A stretch of 35,671 nucleotides of DNA from Planctomycetota bacterium (GTDB lineage: Bacteria > Planctomycetota > JACOTG01), in NCBI GenBank assembly GCA_016178505.1, contig JACOTG010000065.1, forward strand, positions 1-35,671, written 5' to 3'. Positions within the stretch are counted from its first letter, which is position 1. Every line of letters starts with the position of its first letter. Positions 1 to 9,107 of the stretch are shown piece by piece. A program made the position numbers and the translations under genes. The notes beneath the pieces were generated by a model. The model did no database searches and was not told the DNA's origin. It saw only the letters and a program-made list of their open reading frames with translations.

Positions 1-60
1 CGAAAGACGCGTGGCGTCGACTCGCCCGAAGGCGTCGCATTCCTCAAGAGGATTCTTGGG
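1..60. repeat. Direct repeat, copy 1 (with small hairpin)
   Basis: The first 26 bases are identical to 179-204. Over 60 bases the two copies match at about 51 positions, counted by eye. Each copy holds a 5-bp hairpin with a 3-nt loop (GACGC-GTG-GCGTC, here 6-18). Read on the minus strand it is followed by TTTCG, so it could act as a weak terminator for rho, which reads toward it. No gene is supported in 1-261. Confidence 0.6.
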
Positions 61-178
61 AATGCTCTGGGCTCCGGCGAGACGGAGTCGAGCGTATCTC
101 GTGCGAACGGGAACGAAATCGGCAGAGGTCCTGGCTGCGATGGGCAGAGGGGTTGGCGCGCGCACGTGCACCGAGACA

Positions 179-238
179 CGAAAGACGCGTGGCGTCGACT
201 CGCCGTCAGGCGTGGCATTTCCCCAGAGGGTTCTCGAG
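179..238. repeat. Direct repeat, copy 2 (with small hairpin)
   Basis: Second copy of the repeat at 1-60, starting 178 bp further on and lying 24-83 bp beyond the rho stop codon. The hairpin GACGC-GTG-GCGTC is at 184-196, and minus-strand transcription from rho would read hairpin then TTTCG. The match decays after base 204 but remains recognisable to about 238. Confidence 0.6.
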
Positions 239-261
239 GCGGCTCCGGTCGGCGGCTCGCG

Positions 262-1617
262 CTACTCGTCGCCGCGCGCCTCGACGTCCTTGAACGAGTT
301 CAGGAACTCGCCGTTCGACTTCGTCTTCTTGAGGCGCTCGATGAGCAGCGACATGCGCTCTTGCTCGGGAAGCGAGTTCAGCACCTTGCGGAGGAGGTAG
401 ATGCGCCGCAGGTCCGAGGGCGTGATGAGCAGCTCTTCCTTGCGCGTTCCGGATCGGCTGATGTCGATGGCGGGGAAGATGCGCTTGTCGGCGAGGCGAC
501 GGTCCAAGTAGACCTCCATGTTGCCGGTCCCCTTGAACTCCTCGAAGATCACCTCGTCCATTCGACTTCCCGTCTCGATGAGCGCCGTGCCGACGATCGT
601 GAGGCTGCCGCCTTCCTGGACCTTTCGCGCGGCGCCGAAGAATCGCTTCGGCTTCTGGATCGCGGCCGAGTCCATGCCGCCCGATAGGATGCGCCCGGAC
701 GCCGGCGCGACGGCGTTGTAGGCGCGCGCGAGCCGCGTGACCGAGTCGAGCAGGATCAGCACGTCGTGCCGGTACTCGACGAGGCGCTTCGCCTTTTCGA
801 GCACGATCTCGGCGACCTGCACGTGGCGCGTCGCCGGCTCGTCGAACGTGCTCGCGATGACCTCGCCGTGAACGGTGCGCTGCATGTCCGTGACTTCCTC
901 CGGGCGCTCGTCGATGAGCAGCACGATGAGGATCGTCTCGGGATTGTTCTTCGCGACCGCGGCGGCGATCGACTGCATCATCATCGTTTTGCCGGTGCGT
1001 GGCGAGGCGACGAGGAGCGCGCGCTGCCCTTTGCCGACCGGCGCCATGAGGTCGAGCGCTCGCCCGATGAGGTTGTCGGTGTCGGTCTCCATCCGGAGGA
1101 TCTCGTCCGGATAGAGCGGCGTCAGCTCGTCGAACGGGATTCGCTTGGCCGTCGAGTTCGCCGGCTCGTGGTTCACGGCCTCGATCTGGAGGAGCGCGTA
1201 GTACTTCTCGTCCTTCATCGGCGGCCGGACCTGCCCCGAGATCGTGTCGCCCGTGCGCAGGCCGAACTTGCGGATCTGAGCGGGGGAGACGTAGATGTCG
1301 TCGGGTCCCGGCAGGTAGCTGTACTCGGGCTTCCGCAGGAACCCGTAGCCGTCGTCGAGGACCTCGAGCGTCCCTTCCGCGAAGACTTGCCCCGACTTCT
1401 CGGCTTGCGCGCGCAGGATGTCGAAGATCAGCGAGCGCTTCTCCATGGTGGCGGTGCGCACGACGTGATGTCGCTTCGCGAGCAGCGCGAGTTCGGGCAG
1501 CGCCTTCGCATGCAACTGCGCAAACGTGAGACGTGGCTCCGGCGGCTCTGGCGCCGGCGGCGTGGCGACCGCATTGGGTTCGGACGGCTTGGCCACCGGA
1601 TTGGGTTCGTCGCTCAT
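262..1617 (-). CDS. rho: Transcription termination factor Rho
   Basis: Hexameric ATP-dependent RNA helicase that ends transcription at Rho-dependent sites. The 451-residue protein has the usual Rho order. A short Pro-rich N-terminus is followed by an RNA-binding helical and cold-shock-like domain (about 30-160, with GYGFLR near 90), then the RecA-type ATPase. Walker A is SPRTGKT (205-211), Walker [18 protein letters not shown] (285-301), and the secondary RNA-binding region [19 protein letters not shown] (313-331). The start ATG at 1617 is preceded by AGGAGA 4 nt upstream. The frame stays open further 5' but that extension lacks Rho character. It lacks the long N-terminal insert seen in some high-GC lineages. 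It is transcribed divergently from the GalT-like gene. Confidence 0.97.
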   Translation of the reverse strand: MSDEPNPVAKPSEPNAVATPPAPEPPEPRLTFAQLHAKALPELALLAKRHHVVRTATMEKRSLIFDILRAQAEKSGQVFAEGTLEVLDDGYGFLRKPEYSYLPGPDDIYVSPAQIRKFGLRTGDTISGQVRPPMKDEKYYALLQIEAVNHEPANSTAKRIPFDELTPLYPDEILRMETDTDNLIGRALDLMAPVGKGQRALLVASPRTGKTMMMQSIAAAVAKNNPETILIVLLIDERPEEVTDMQRTVHGEVIASTFDEPATRHVQVAEIVLEKAKRLVEYRHDVLILLDSVTRLARAYNAVAPASGRILSGGMDSAAIQKPKRFFGAARKVQEGGSLTIVGTALIETGSRMDEVIFEEFKGTGNMEVYLDRRLADKRIFPAIDISRSGTRKEELLITPSDLRRIYLLRKVLNSLPEQERMSLLIERLKKTKSNGEFLNSFKDVEARGDE

Positions 1618-1686
1618 CACGTCTCCTGGAGATCGCAATGGAAGAGTTTGCAAGACGTTGGAATTCCGCCCGGGATCGGAGGCGGC

Positions 1687-1713
1687 ATGATAACATCGCG
1701 CCCCGCGTGGCAA
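1687..1713 (-). promoter_or_regulatory. Probable rho promoter
   Basis: On the minus strand TATCAT (1687-1692) fits a -10 box. TTGCCA lies 15 nt upstream (1708-1713), or TTTGCC 16 nt upstream. It would give a 5' leader of about 60 nt ending in the rho ribosome binding site. The spacer is short, so the -35 is uncertain. Confidence 0.4.
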
Positions 1714-1841
1714 AGAGCATTTCTCTCGTCGACGCGCCGTGCGCAATCGGTTGCAATCAATGACGGTTGGCGATCGACGCGGGACCCTCGACGACTGACG
1801 ATCGACGAGTCGTCGACGACGATCTGGGCGGAACGGGCGGC

Positions 1842-2984
1842 ATGGCGGGTCGGTGCATCTCGGGCGAAGCGCTGGACCGGATCACCGAACACACCGACGT
1901 CTCCAAGCTCGGCTACTCGGACCTGATCAAGAGCGTTCGACGCGACCCCGACATCGCGAAGTTCGCGCCGGAGCGCCGGTGTCAGGCGGACCCCCGCGAC
2001 GGAACGCGCGTCTTGTTCGCTCCCGCGCGCGCGGCTCGAGCCGGGCGCGGCACGGACGCGGCCGACTGTCCCGTGTGTGCCGGTCGCATCACCACGATCG
2101 TCGACGTCGCACCGCTCGCGCGCGGCTTCACGTTCATCAACAAGAACCTCTATCCGGTGGTCTATCCGGACTCGGGCGTCGTTCGCGAAGGGCGAGTCGC
2201 CGATGCGCGCGCGGAGCTGCTCCCCGATCCAGACCCGGCATTCGGCATCCATTTCCTGCAGTGGTCGTCGTCCGAACACCTGAAGGATCTCCACAACATG
2301 GACCCGGAAGAGATCTCGGTGGTGCTGAAGCGGCTCGCGGCGCTCGAGCGGGCGTTGCTCCACGCGGAGGGGTCGCCGCTGCCGGTGGTCGAGGGCGCGC
2401 GCGACGGCACCCATCGCGGATATGTATCGATCATCAAGAACCGCGGGCGACTCGTCGGCGGCTCGGTGCGGCACGGCCATCAGCAGATCGTCCACTCGAA
2501 CGTTCAGCCGCGGCGGATCCGAAACGACGTCGAGTTTCGAAAGTCGCGCGGCGTGACGTTTGGCGCGTACTTGCTCGATCTGACGCCGAAGCCGCTGCGC
2601 GTGGCGCGATACGGCGACGCCTTCGATCTCGTCGTTCCGTTCTTCATGAGCCGACCGCTGAACGCCATGCTCGTGTCGCGCGAGACCGACGTCGAGCACC
2701 TCCACGACCTGGACGAGGCGGCCATCGACGCGCTCGCGGAGGGGCTCCACGAGATCACTTATGCCGTGGCCCTCATCCTCCGCCGAATGCGCCGCACCTT
2801 TACCTACAACCTCGTCTTCCACACCGGCCCGATCGGACGGTTCTACGTGGAGATGCTGCCGTACTCGCAGGAGACGGGCGGCTTCGAGCACCTCGGGCTC
2901 TACGTTTGCCAGGGCACTCCGGCGGGAACGGCCGACCTGTATCGAGAGGCGATCACCGAAGTGCGGCGGCGGTCCGCAGGCTAG
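1842..2984 (+). CDS. GalT-like HIT-family nucleotidyltransferase
   Basis: Resembles galactose-1-phosphate uridylyltransferase (GalT/DUF4921-like), which moves a UMP group between hexose phosphates through a uridylyl-histidine intermediate. In the 380-residue product, CPVC (76-79) looks like the zinc-binding Cys pair. HGHQQ (211-215) keeps the HxHxQ layout of the GalT HPHGQ catalytic motif, with the second His as expected nucleophile. The C-terminus carries NLVFHTGP (323-330) and a GGFE...G block (346-352) like the second GalT half. The frame is open from a TTG at 1767, but the first 25 codons look non-coding, so ATG 1842 is preferred. No galK, galE or other Leloir gene is adjacent, so the substrate is unknown. 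It diverges from rho. Confidence 0.75.
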   Translation: MAGRCISGEALDRITEHTDVSKLGYSDLIKSVRRDPDIAKFAPERRCQADPRDGTRVLFAPARAARAGRGTDAADCPVCAGRITTIVDVAPLARGFTFINKNLYPVVYPDSGVVREGRVADARAELLPDPDPAFGIHFLQWSSSEHLKDLHNMDPEEISVVLKRLAALERALLHAEGSPLPVVEGARDGTHRGYVSIIKNRGRLVGGSVRHGHQQIVHSNVQPRRIRNDVEFRKSRGVTFGAYLLDLTPKPLRVARYGDAFDLVVPFFMSRPLNAMLVSRETDVEHLHDLDEAAIDALAEGLHEITYAVALILRRMRRTFTYNLVFHTGPIGRFYVEMLPYSQETGGFEHLGLYVCQGTPAGTADLYREAITEVRRRSAG

Positions 2985-3007
2985 CGCGCTAGGGCAGTAG
3001 GCGTTGC

Positions 3008-3036
3008 TTGATGCTCGAACGGGCGCCTGGTAGACT
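3008..3036 (+). promoter_or_regulatory. Sigma-70-type promoter of tRNA-Pro/trxB
   Basis: TTGATG (3008-3013), a 17-nt spacer and TAGACT (3031-3036) lie 18 nt before the tRNA 5' end. The -10 box is followed by CCCGCGCTCTTCG, the same 13 bases that follow a TACAAT box at 32591. Confidence 0.6.
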
Positions 3037-3054
3037 CCCGCGCTCTTCGGAAAT

Positions 3055-3133
3055 CGGGGCGTAGCTCAGCTTGGCTTAGAGCGTTGCGTTCGGGACGCAA
3101 AGGCCGGAGGTTCAAATCCTCTCGCCCCGACCA
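3055..3133 (+). tRNA. tRNA-Pro (anticodon CGG)
   Basis: A full cloverleaf can be drawn. The acceptor stem is CGGGGCG/CGCCCCG, the D stem GCTC/GAGC, and the anticodon stem TTGCG/CGCAA with loop TTCGGGA, giving anticodon CGG (reads CCG) with G37 as in proline tRNAs. The T stem is GGAGG/CCTCT with loop TTCAAAT. The discriminator is A and CCA is encoded (3131-3133). The D loop is 11 nt, making 79 nt in total. Confidence 0.95.
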
Positions 3134-3160
3134 CTTCTCGCGAATCTCAGGGGAATGCCC

Positions 3161-4096
3161 ATGGCGACAGACGCACGCAGGGTGATCATCGTCGGGTCCG
3201 GCCCCGCGGGCTACACCGCGGCGCTCTACACATCACGCGCGAACTTGAAGCCGCTTCAGTTCGCCGGGTACCAGTCGGGCGGGCAGCTCATGACGACGAC
3301 CGACGTGGAGAACTACCCCGGCTTCCCCGAGGGAATCATGGGGCCGGATCTCATGGAGCTCTTTCGGAAGCAAGCCGCGCGCTTCGGCACCGAGATGATG
3401 GACGTCGACGTCACGTCCGTGAACTTCCGCAAGCGGCCGTTCGAGGTCGAGGCGGAGGGGAAGACTCATCTCGCGAACTCCGTGATCATCTCGACGGGCG
3501 CGTCCGCGAAGCTCCTCGGCATCGACGCCGAGAAGAAGCTCATGGGGCACGGCGTCTCCACGTGCGCGACGTGCGACGGTGCGTTCTTCCGCAATCAGGT
3601 GATGATCGTCGTCGGCGGCGGCGACACCGCGATGGAGGAAGCGAACTTTCTCTCGCGATTCGCGAGCAAGCTCTACGTCGTGCATCGCCGACAGGAATTC
3701 CGCGCGAGCAAGATCATGCTGGATCGCGCGCACGCGAACCCCAAGATCGAGTTCGTCATGGACACGGTGGTCGAGGACGTCTTCGCGGATGGCGACCACA
3801 AGGTGCGGGCCGCGGTTCTCAAGAACGTGAAGACGGGGCAGAAGCGCGAGCTCGCGACGAAGGCCGTTTTCGTCGCCATCGGCCACGTGCCGACGTCGAA
3901 GATCTTCGAGGGGCAGATCGACCTCGACGAAAATGGATACATCAAGGTCCACGACGGCACCTACACGAACGTCGAGGGAGTCTTCGCGTGCGGCGACGTC
4001 GTCGACCACGTCTGGCGCCAGGCCATCACCGCCGCAGGGACGGGCTGCATGGCCGCCATCGACTGCGAGCGCTGGCTCGAATCCCAGGGTCACTGA
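3161..4096 (+). CDS. trxB: Thioredoxin reductase (NADPH)
   Basis: Flavoprotein that passes electrons from NADPH through FAD and a redox disulfide to thioredoxin in the cytoplasm. The 311-residue product has the FAD-binding GSGPAG (12-17), the redox-active CATC (135-138), the NADPH-binding GGGDTA (152-157) and the C-terminal FAD motif ACGDV (276-280), all in family order at normal family length. An ATG at 3155 is also in frame but abuts the AGGGG box. ATG 3161 sits 7 nt from it and is preferred. It starts only 27 nt after the tRNA-Pro gene with no visible promoter between, so the two are probably co-transcribed and trxB mRNA made by tRNA 3' processing. Confidence 0.95.
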   Translation: MATDARRVIIVGSGPAGYTAALYTSRANLKPLQFAGYQSGGQLMTTTDVENYPGFPEGIMGPDLMELFRKQAARFGTEMMDVDVTSVNFRKRPFEVEAEGKTHLANSVIISTGASAKLLGIDAEKKLMGHGVSTCATCDGAFFRNQVMIVVGGGDTAMEEANFLSRFASKLYVVHRRQEFRASKIMLDRAHANPKIEFVMDTVVEDVFADGDHKVRAAVLKNVKTGQKRELATKAVFVAIGHVPTSKIFEGQIDLDENGYIKVHDGTYTNVEGVFACGDVVDHVWRQAITAAGTGCMAAIDCERWLESQGH

Positions 4097-4152
4097 CGCT
4101 CGCTCGCACGCCGTTCGAACGTGGGCTCTTGGGAAATGGAAGAGGGCTCCGG

Positions 4153-4173
4153 CGCGTCGCGGGCGACGCGTTT
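4153..4173 (+). terminator. Candidate trxB terminator
   Basis: Hairpin CGCGTCG-CGGG-CGACGCG (4153-4170), a perfect 7-bp stem, followed by TTT. It sits in the 152-bp gap between the convergent trxB and methyltransferase genes. The T tract is short, so it may not work alone. Confidence 0.45.
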
Positions 4174-4248
4174 CTCGCGCGTGGGGACAGTCGAGGCCCT
4201 CGTTCGGGCACTGAGCGAGCGTCGCTCGTAGGACGCAGTGCGAACACA

Positions 4249-4899
4249 TCAAATGACGACGGCGCGGAGCAAAAGCAGGCGGTGAACGTAGGTGGCGTCG
4301 GGCTCCGAGATGGGTTCGACGAACACGTCCGACGCTAGCGGTGCGAAGAGTGCCACCAGCTCGTCCTGCGTGAAGAAGTGGGCCGTGCGGTTGCGGGCGT
4401 CGCGAAACGTCGCCGGCTCGACTTCGTCGCCGTCGCCGAACGCCGGATCCTCGCGCGAGAACGCGGTGATCACGGCGATACCGCCGGGACGAAGCGGGGC
4501 GAGCAGCGCCGCGGCGGCGAGCGGCCGCTCCGCCGAAGCGAAGAGCTGCACGACGCTGTACGCGAACACGGCGTCGATCGTCGTCGCGCGCGGCGAGCGG
4601 TCGAGGAGATCGCGGACCTCGATCGTCGCGTGAAGACCGGCGCCCGCGATGGCGTCGCGCGCGAGCCCGACGGCCAGCGGCGAGACGTCGAACCCCGTGA
4701 CGTCGAATCCCGCTCGAGCCATCGCCATCACGTGGCGTCCGGAGCCGCAACCCGCGACGAGGACGTTTCGCGCGCCGTGCTCACGGAAGATCTCGATGGC
4801 TCGAAGCGCCGTACGCGAAGGCTCGGTGCCATAGGGAAACGTGGCCGCCCGATATCGTGAATCCCAGTAGGCCGCGCTCGCGCTCTCGAATCGGCTCAT
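4249..4899 (-). CDS. Class I SAM-dependent methyltransferase
   Basis: A 216-residue methyltransferase. The SAM-binding motif I is VLVAGCGSGRH (46-56) and motif II GFDVTGFDVS (64-73) ends with the acidic residue that binds the ribose. IDAVFAYSVVQLF (108-120) corresponds to motif IV and LRPGGIAVITAF (136-147) to the next strand. The N-terminal YWDSRY...FPYGTEPS resembles the tellurite/thiopurine-type methyltransferase group, but the substrate cannot be read from sequence. The start ATG overlaps the stop of the upstream GH78 C-terminal frame as ATGA (4896-4899), so translation is probably coupled to that remnant. Confidence 0.85.
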   Translation of the reverse strand: MSRFESASAAYWDSRYRAATFPYGTEPSRTALRAIEIFREHGARNVLVAGCGSGRHVMAMARAGFDVTGFDVSPLAVGLARDAIAGAGLHATIEVRDLLDRSPRATTIDAVFAYSVVQLFASAERPLAAAALLAPLRPGGIAVITAFSREDPAFGDGDEVEPATFRDARNRTAHFFTQDELVALFAPLASDVFVEPISEPDATYVHRLLLLRAVVI

Positions 4900-5252
4900 T
4901 CGACGCGCAGCTGGTACGAGTTCCTCCCCGAGACGCGCACCCGTAGTCGGTCGCCGATTCGCTCGACCGAGGCCACGCTCGCCGGCTTGGCGCCCTTCGC
5001 TTCCTCCTCGGGCCAGACGACGATCTTCTCGACGATCACCCGCTTCGAGCCGTCCCGCAGCGGAAGATCGACCGTGATCGGCACCGATTCCCGCGCGCGA
5101 ATGTTCATGTCGAAGGCCGGCGACGGGCTCGCCTTCCACGCCACCGAAACGGGGCCGCGAGGCGTCGCGAGCGTGCCGCGCGCCTGGAATACGTTCAGCT
5201 CCGCGACGTTCGGACGCACGAGCAGCTCGGCGAATCCCGGACGCAGCGGCTT
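4896..5252 (-). pseudogene. C-terminal remnant of GH78 rhamnosidase, out of frame
   Basis: This frame reads KPLRPGFAELLVRPNVAEL and continues for 118 codons. The start is a typical GH78 C-terminal beta-sandwich lead-in (PLxPGFxxxxVxP), followed by the ATPRGPVSVAWK strand block. It has no start codon of its own at the homologous beginning; the first ATG (5217-5219) falls inside the domain. It continues the upstream gene (5251-7920) in a different frame, so I read it as the detached end of that gene. It could still be translated by internal initiation or frameshifting, and it ends in an ATGA overlap with the methyltransferase. Confidence 0.7.
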
Positions 5253-7920
5253 AGCCGTGGCACAGAGACGCGCTGTCGTCGTACATCTCGAAACACGTCG
5301 TCGCGTCGCGGTCGAGCATCCATTTCCAACCCCGGCGGATGAGCGAGAGCGCGTCGGCGTGACGGCCTTCCCGGAAAAGCGCTTCCAGGACGTACGTGTC
5401 GAAATACGGAGACGCCCCGCCGGTCGGGTCCTTTTCGACCGCGGCGCAGAGGAACTCCGTGGCGCTTCGTCGCTGCTCCTCGCTGCCGATCCCGAGGATC
5501 ACGGGGAGCGCGTTCGCGTGAAGCGAGGCGTGCGTGGAGAGTTCGTCGCCCACGCGGCAGTCGACGAACCGCTTCGCGTCCGGCGACCACAGCCTCTTCC
5601 CGTACGCCTCGCGAACGCGGGTCGCCTGCGCCTTCCATTCGCTCGCGCGGTCTGCGCGACCCACCGCCTCCGCGATGCGCGAGGCATCGTCGAGCGCGGC
5701 GAGGTAGAACGCGTTGAGAGGTCCGCACTCGCCGCGCTTGTCGACGTCGGCCCAGTCGATGAACACCCAGCCCTTCACGTCGCGAAGCAGCCCTTCGGGT
5801 CCCTCGAGCGACGCGAACCAAGCCAACGTCTTTTCGATCCGGGGAAACAGCTCGCGCAACGGTGCGACGTCGCCGGTGAACACGAAGTAGTCCCAGATCG
5901 AGGAAATCCAGATCGCGACGTAGTCCGGGATCATGAAGTCTTTCGCGATCGAGCTGGCAGGGTAGAGCGCGAGCAACGATCCGTCGGGCCGCTGGCTTTG
6001 TCCGATCTGTCGAAGTCCTTTGCGAACGAGCGCCGTGTCGCCGAACACCACGTAGTTGACGAGCGCTTCGACGCGAGCGTCGCCCCACCACTGGCCGCGC
6101 TCGCGCCACGGGCAGTCGATGTACGCGTCCTCCATGCAGAGACGAAGCGTGTATTTCGAGACGGCGAAGATCTGGTTCAGCAGCGGATCGGAGCACTCGA
6201 ACTCCGAGTAGTCGGCAAGCGGATACGCCTCTTCGCGCAAGCCGACGAAGTCGACGTAGAGCGGTCCCGCGAGGTCGCGCGCCGATAGCTTCAGGTAGCG
6301 AAACGCGCGCTTCTCGAACGTCTCGAAGGTTTGCGCTCCATCGCGGAGGCGAATGCGGTCCGCGTAACGAACGTCACCGCGCGTCGGGTTCACGCGCTTG
6401 CCGTCGAGCTTCTCGGAGTAGCCGAGGTCGAGGACTCCGCCCTTGGCGCCGGTGATCTGGATCATCGGTCGGCCGAACACTTCGCGACCGAAGTCGATGA
6501 CGAGGTAGGCGCCGATGCCGGGCGCGGTGCGCAGCGTCGCAACACGACCGTCGGCCACGAGGACGCTCGCCGCATCCGCGATTCGCGGCGGCGTCGTGGC
6601 GGCGGCCGGCCGCTGCGTTTCGGTCGCGAGGATTCGCGCCACCTCGCGATCGGCTCCCGTCGCTGCAGCGTCGCGTTCCAGGGCGAGCGGCCGCCACGGA
6701 TGCTCCCGATCGTCGGCCGGACGGCCGCCGCGCGCGGCGAGGTCGACCTCGGGCGGATAAACGGTGTCGAAGCCGGCGCACACTCCGCTCGGTTGCTCGG
6801 GGTTCGGATACGGTCCTGCGACCTCGACGGTCGCGCCGCCGGCGGCTCCGCCCGTCGCGAGCGTCACGTCGATCCGCTCGCCGCTCTTCCCCTCGAAGTC
6901 GAAGAACACCTCCCATTCGCCGACGAGCTGCTCCACCTTGAAGACGAGCGAGTTCCAGCCACGTCGCATCGCGATCGGGACGCGTTGGTCGCCGGGCTTC
7001 GCGGCGCCGTGGGCGTGACGCGAGAAAACGTCGACGCCGTTCCAGAAGACGCGCACGCCGTCGTCGTTCCCGAGCGTGAGCACCGCGTCGCGATCCGAGT
7101 CGCTCTCGACCTGAGTCGCAACGTAAGCGACGGCGTGATCGGTCGCCATGATCGTGCGGAGGTCGACGTGGTACTCCCGTGCGTCTGCGACTTCGCCGGC
7201 ATCGATCACGGATCGCGGCGAGATGACGGTCTGCTTGAACCGTGGCAGCTCGCTCGGAACGAGCGACGTCCACGGAGCGACGGGTGGCTTCCCGATCGAG
7301 ACTGCGGGGATCCACGCGGAGTCGTCGAAGTCGACGGCGCGGAAGTCGACGGGCTCCTTTCGCATGTCGAACACTTCGGGGAAGTCCAACTGAACGTCCA
7401 TGCGCTGCAAGTCGCGCGTCCAACCGTCCGCGCCGAGACAGCGCCAGCTCTCGCCGGTGCCGAGGTCGACGACGTCGCCGCCGAGCGTCGTCACCGCGCC
7501 GTCCACGATGAACCCGGCGCGCCCGAGAATGTAGGAAAACGTCCCCTCGCCGACGTGATGAACCGTCGCGGCGATCGCGTTGATGCCGGCGTGGAGGAGC
7601 GTCGTGACGTCGTAGGAGTCGAAGGACTGGGTTTCCGGATCGCACCGCGTCGGGCCGCCTCCGAGCAATTGGCCGTTGACCCAAAGGCGGTAGCGGCTGT
7701 CGGCGGACACTCTGAGGACGGCGCGTGATGGATCCGATCGCAGCCGGACGGCTTTCCGGAAATACGCGTAGGCGTTCTTCGGCGAGGCGTCGCCGCCGAT
7801 CCAGACCCAAGACGCCGTGAACGGTGCCGGAGCGCTCGGGTTGGCGTTTTGCTGGGCGCGTGCAAGCGTCGCGGCGCACGCCAGCGTCGCAATGGCGATC
7901 GGACGGAATCGTGTCGCCAT
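5251..7920 (-). CDS. GH78 alpha-L-rhamnosidase, truncated by frameshift
   Basis: Exported glycoside hydrolase that should release terminal alpha-L-rhamnose. The product is 889 residues from ATG 7920 (a GTG at 7923 is also possible). A signal peptide (about 1-22, ending LARA-QQ) precedes an N-terminal carbohydrate-binding-like domain (about 35-240). Middle beta domains follow, then the (alpha/alpha)6 catalytic barrel with YIDCPWRERGQWWGDA (600-615), the core GH78 acid motif. It stops right after SLCHG, where other GH78 proteins continue HGW...P.Y.L...LG.KPL.PGF. Here the next bases encode KPLRPGF in another frame, so about 15 codons are missing and the frame is shifted. The barrel end and C-terminal sandwich are therefore lost unless this is an assembly error. 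Confidence 0.85.
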   Translation of the reverse strand: MATRFRPIAIATLACAATLARAQQNANPSAPAPFTASWVWIGGDASPKNAYAYFRKAVRLRSDPSRAVLRVSADSRYRLWVNGQLLGGGPTRCDPETQSFDSYDVTTLLHAGINAIAATVHHVGEGTFSYILGRAGFIVDGAVTTLGGDVVDLGTGESWRCLGADGWTRDLQRMDVQLDFPEVFDMRKEPVDFRAVDFDDSAWIPAVSIGKPPVAPWTSLVPSELPRFKQTVISPRSVIDAGEVADAREYHVDLRTIMATDHAVAYVATQVESDSDRDAVLTLGNDDGVRVFWNGVDVFSRHAHGAAKPGDQRVPIAMRRGWNSLVFKVEQLVGEWEVFFDFEGKSGERIDVTLATGGAAGGATVEVAGPYPNPEQPSGVCAGFDTVYPPEVDLAARGGRPADDREHPWRPLALERDAAATGADREVARILATETQRPAAATTPPRIADAASVLVADGRVATLRTAPGIGAYLVIDFGREVFGRPMIQITGAKGGVLDLGYSEKLDGKRVNPTRGDVRYADRIRLRDGAQTFETFEKRAFRYLKLSARDLAGPLYVDFVGLREEAYPLADYSEFECSDPLLNQIFAVSKYTLRLCMEDAYIDCPWRERGQWWGDARVEALVNYVVFGDTALVRKGLRQIGQSQRPDGSLLALYPASSIAKDFMIPDYVAIWISSIWDYFVFTGDVAPLRELFPRIEKTLAWFASLEGPEGLLRDVKGWVFIDWADVDKRGECGPLNAFYLAALDDASRIAEAVGRADRASEWKAQATRVREAYGKRLWSPDAKRFVDCRVGDELSTHASLHANALPVILGIGSEEQRRSATEFLCAAVEKDPTGGASPYFDTYVLEALFREGRHADALSLIRRGWKWMLDRDATTCFEMYDDSASLCHG

Positions 7921-7939
7921 CACGTCGTCGAGGCGAGCA

Positions 7940-8920
7940 TCATTGCGCGACGACGAGCACCGTGTTGGTGAGGCTCACCAGTCGCGGCCCCGTCGTCCGG
8001 GCGTTCGGGTCGAACATCACGCCCACGACCGTCCACTTGCCGACGGGGAAGTTCACGGAGATCGCCGTCGGCGGGAGCGGGTCGGCCGGCGAACGGTGCA
8101 AGCACACGGCGGCTGCGGCACCCGCGCCGTTGATGCGCTTCGACGTGAAGCCAACTGGAAAGGCGCCCATCGGACACGGGCACGAGCCCGGCGACGCCGT
8201 ATTGTTCGCGGGCAGGCAGTAGGACGCCATGCCGATCGATTCCGTACCGCCTTGTCCGTTCGCGATCGTGCACGGCGTCAGCGTCGCTCGCGTCGACTCT
8301 CCCGGGAAGATCCAAACGGCGTAATGCGCCGAGCCGCCGGCGGGGGGCCGAGCGAGCTCGATCGTCGCCGGACCCACCGGCCGGGTGAGGGCGCGATAGA
8401 CCGGGTGACCGCTGGAGCCGCCGACGGTGACGACGACCGCGGCCGGGTCGCCGCCAACGGTGTCGACGTTTCCGCGGCGCGCGTTGAGAACGGACTGCTC
8501 GATGATCTGACCGCGGATCTCTCCGCTGACGTTGAGGGCAGTGTCCACGTCGCAGTAGAGGCGGTTGTCGAAGAGCGCCGTCACTTGTGCCGGCGAGAGA
8601 GCAGGCGTCACGCCGGAGTAATCCGCCGGACCGCCCGTGAGCGTGGCGATCGACGCACCGAGCGAGCCCCAGTCGCCCAAGCGTATGTTCGCGGCGGTGC
8701 CTCCCGTCCCACTGAGGCCGGACGTGGAGATCGTGTACGTGATCGTGAGGGTGCCCGCGTCGAAGATGAAGACGCCGGACCCGCCGGCACCGGTCGGCGC
8801 CGTCGGCGGCACGACCTGAGACGCATCGAGCGTGGCGACGAAGGTCGTCGTCTGCGCCGCCGCGAACGTCGCGGGCGCGAAGAGCACTGTGGCAAGGGCA
8901 AGCGCATTCGTTCTGGACAT
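7940..8920 (-). CDS. Secreted CHRD-domain protein with novel C-terminal domain
   Basis: A 326-residue exported protein. The start at 8920 has a perfect AGGAGG 5 nt upstream, and a signal peptide (1-22, AAA-QT) follows. Residues 23-140 are a CHRD domain, a beta-sandwich found in chordin and many bacterial secreted proteins: TFVATLDASQVVPP at the front and the closing VSGEIRGQI. Residues 148-326 form a second domain closely matching the C-terminus of the protein at 28660-29808: GNVDT, VGGSSGHP, PPAGG, ESIG, CLPANN, CPCP, FPVGFTSK, GAGAAA, CLHRSPADP, FDPN and VSLTN. I cannot name that domain. The next gene, GH78, starts 19 nt downstream. Confidence 0.85.
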   Translation of the reverse strand: MSRTNALALATVLFAPATFAAAQTTTFVATLDASQVVPPTAPTGAGGSGVFIFDAGTLTITYTISTSGLSGTGGTAANIRLGDWGSLGASIATLTGGPADYSGVTPALSPAQVTALFDNRLYCDVDTALNVSGEIRGQIIEQSVLNARRGNVDTVGGDPAAVVVTVGGSSGHPVYRALTRPVGPATIELARPPAGGSAHYAVWIFPGESTRATLTPCTIANGQGGTESIGMASYCLPANNTASPGSCPCPMGAFPVGFTSKRINGAGAAAAVCLHRSPADPLPPTAISVNFPVGKWTVVGVMFDPNARTTGPRLVSLTNTVLVVAQ

Positions 8921-9107
8921 CGAAGCCTCCTGACTCGTGCGGATGGGGGGAATCGACCCATCGCTTCGAAACGCCGGATTCGATGGAGTCAGCGGGACGC
9001 CGTTCCTGCGACCCCCGAAGCACGAGTGCGACGACACTTGTACCCGAGAGCGGCGTGAGTTTCCATGCGGCCGCGGGCGCGCGTCGAACGTCGAACGGGC
9101 GACGACT

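Noticed and set aside
4896..5219. A separate 107-residue gene starting MRPNVAEL
   Set aside because: Its sequence is the normal C-terminus of a GH78 enzyme, continuous in homology with the preceding frame, so it is treated as a detached fragment.
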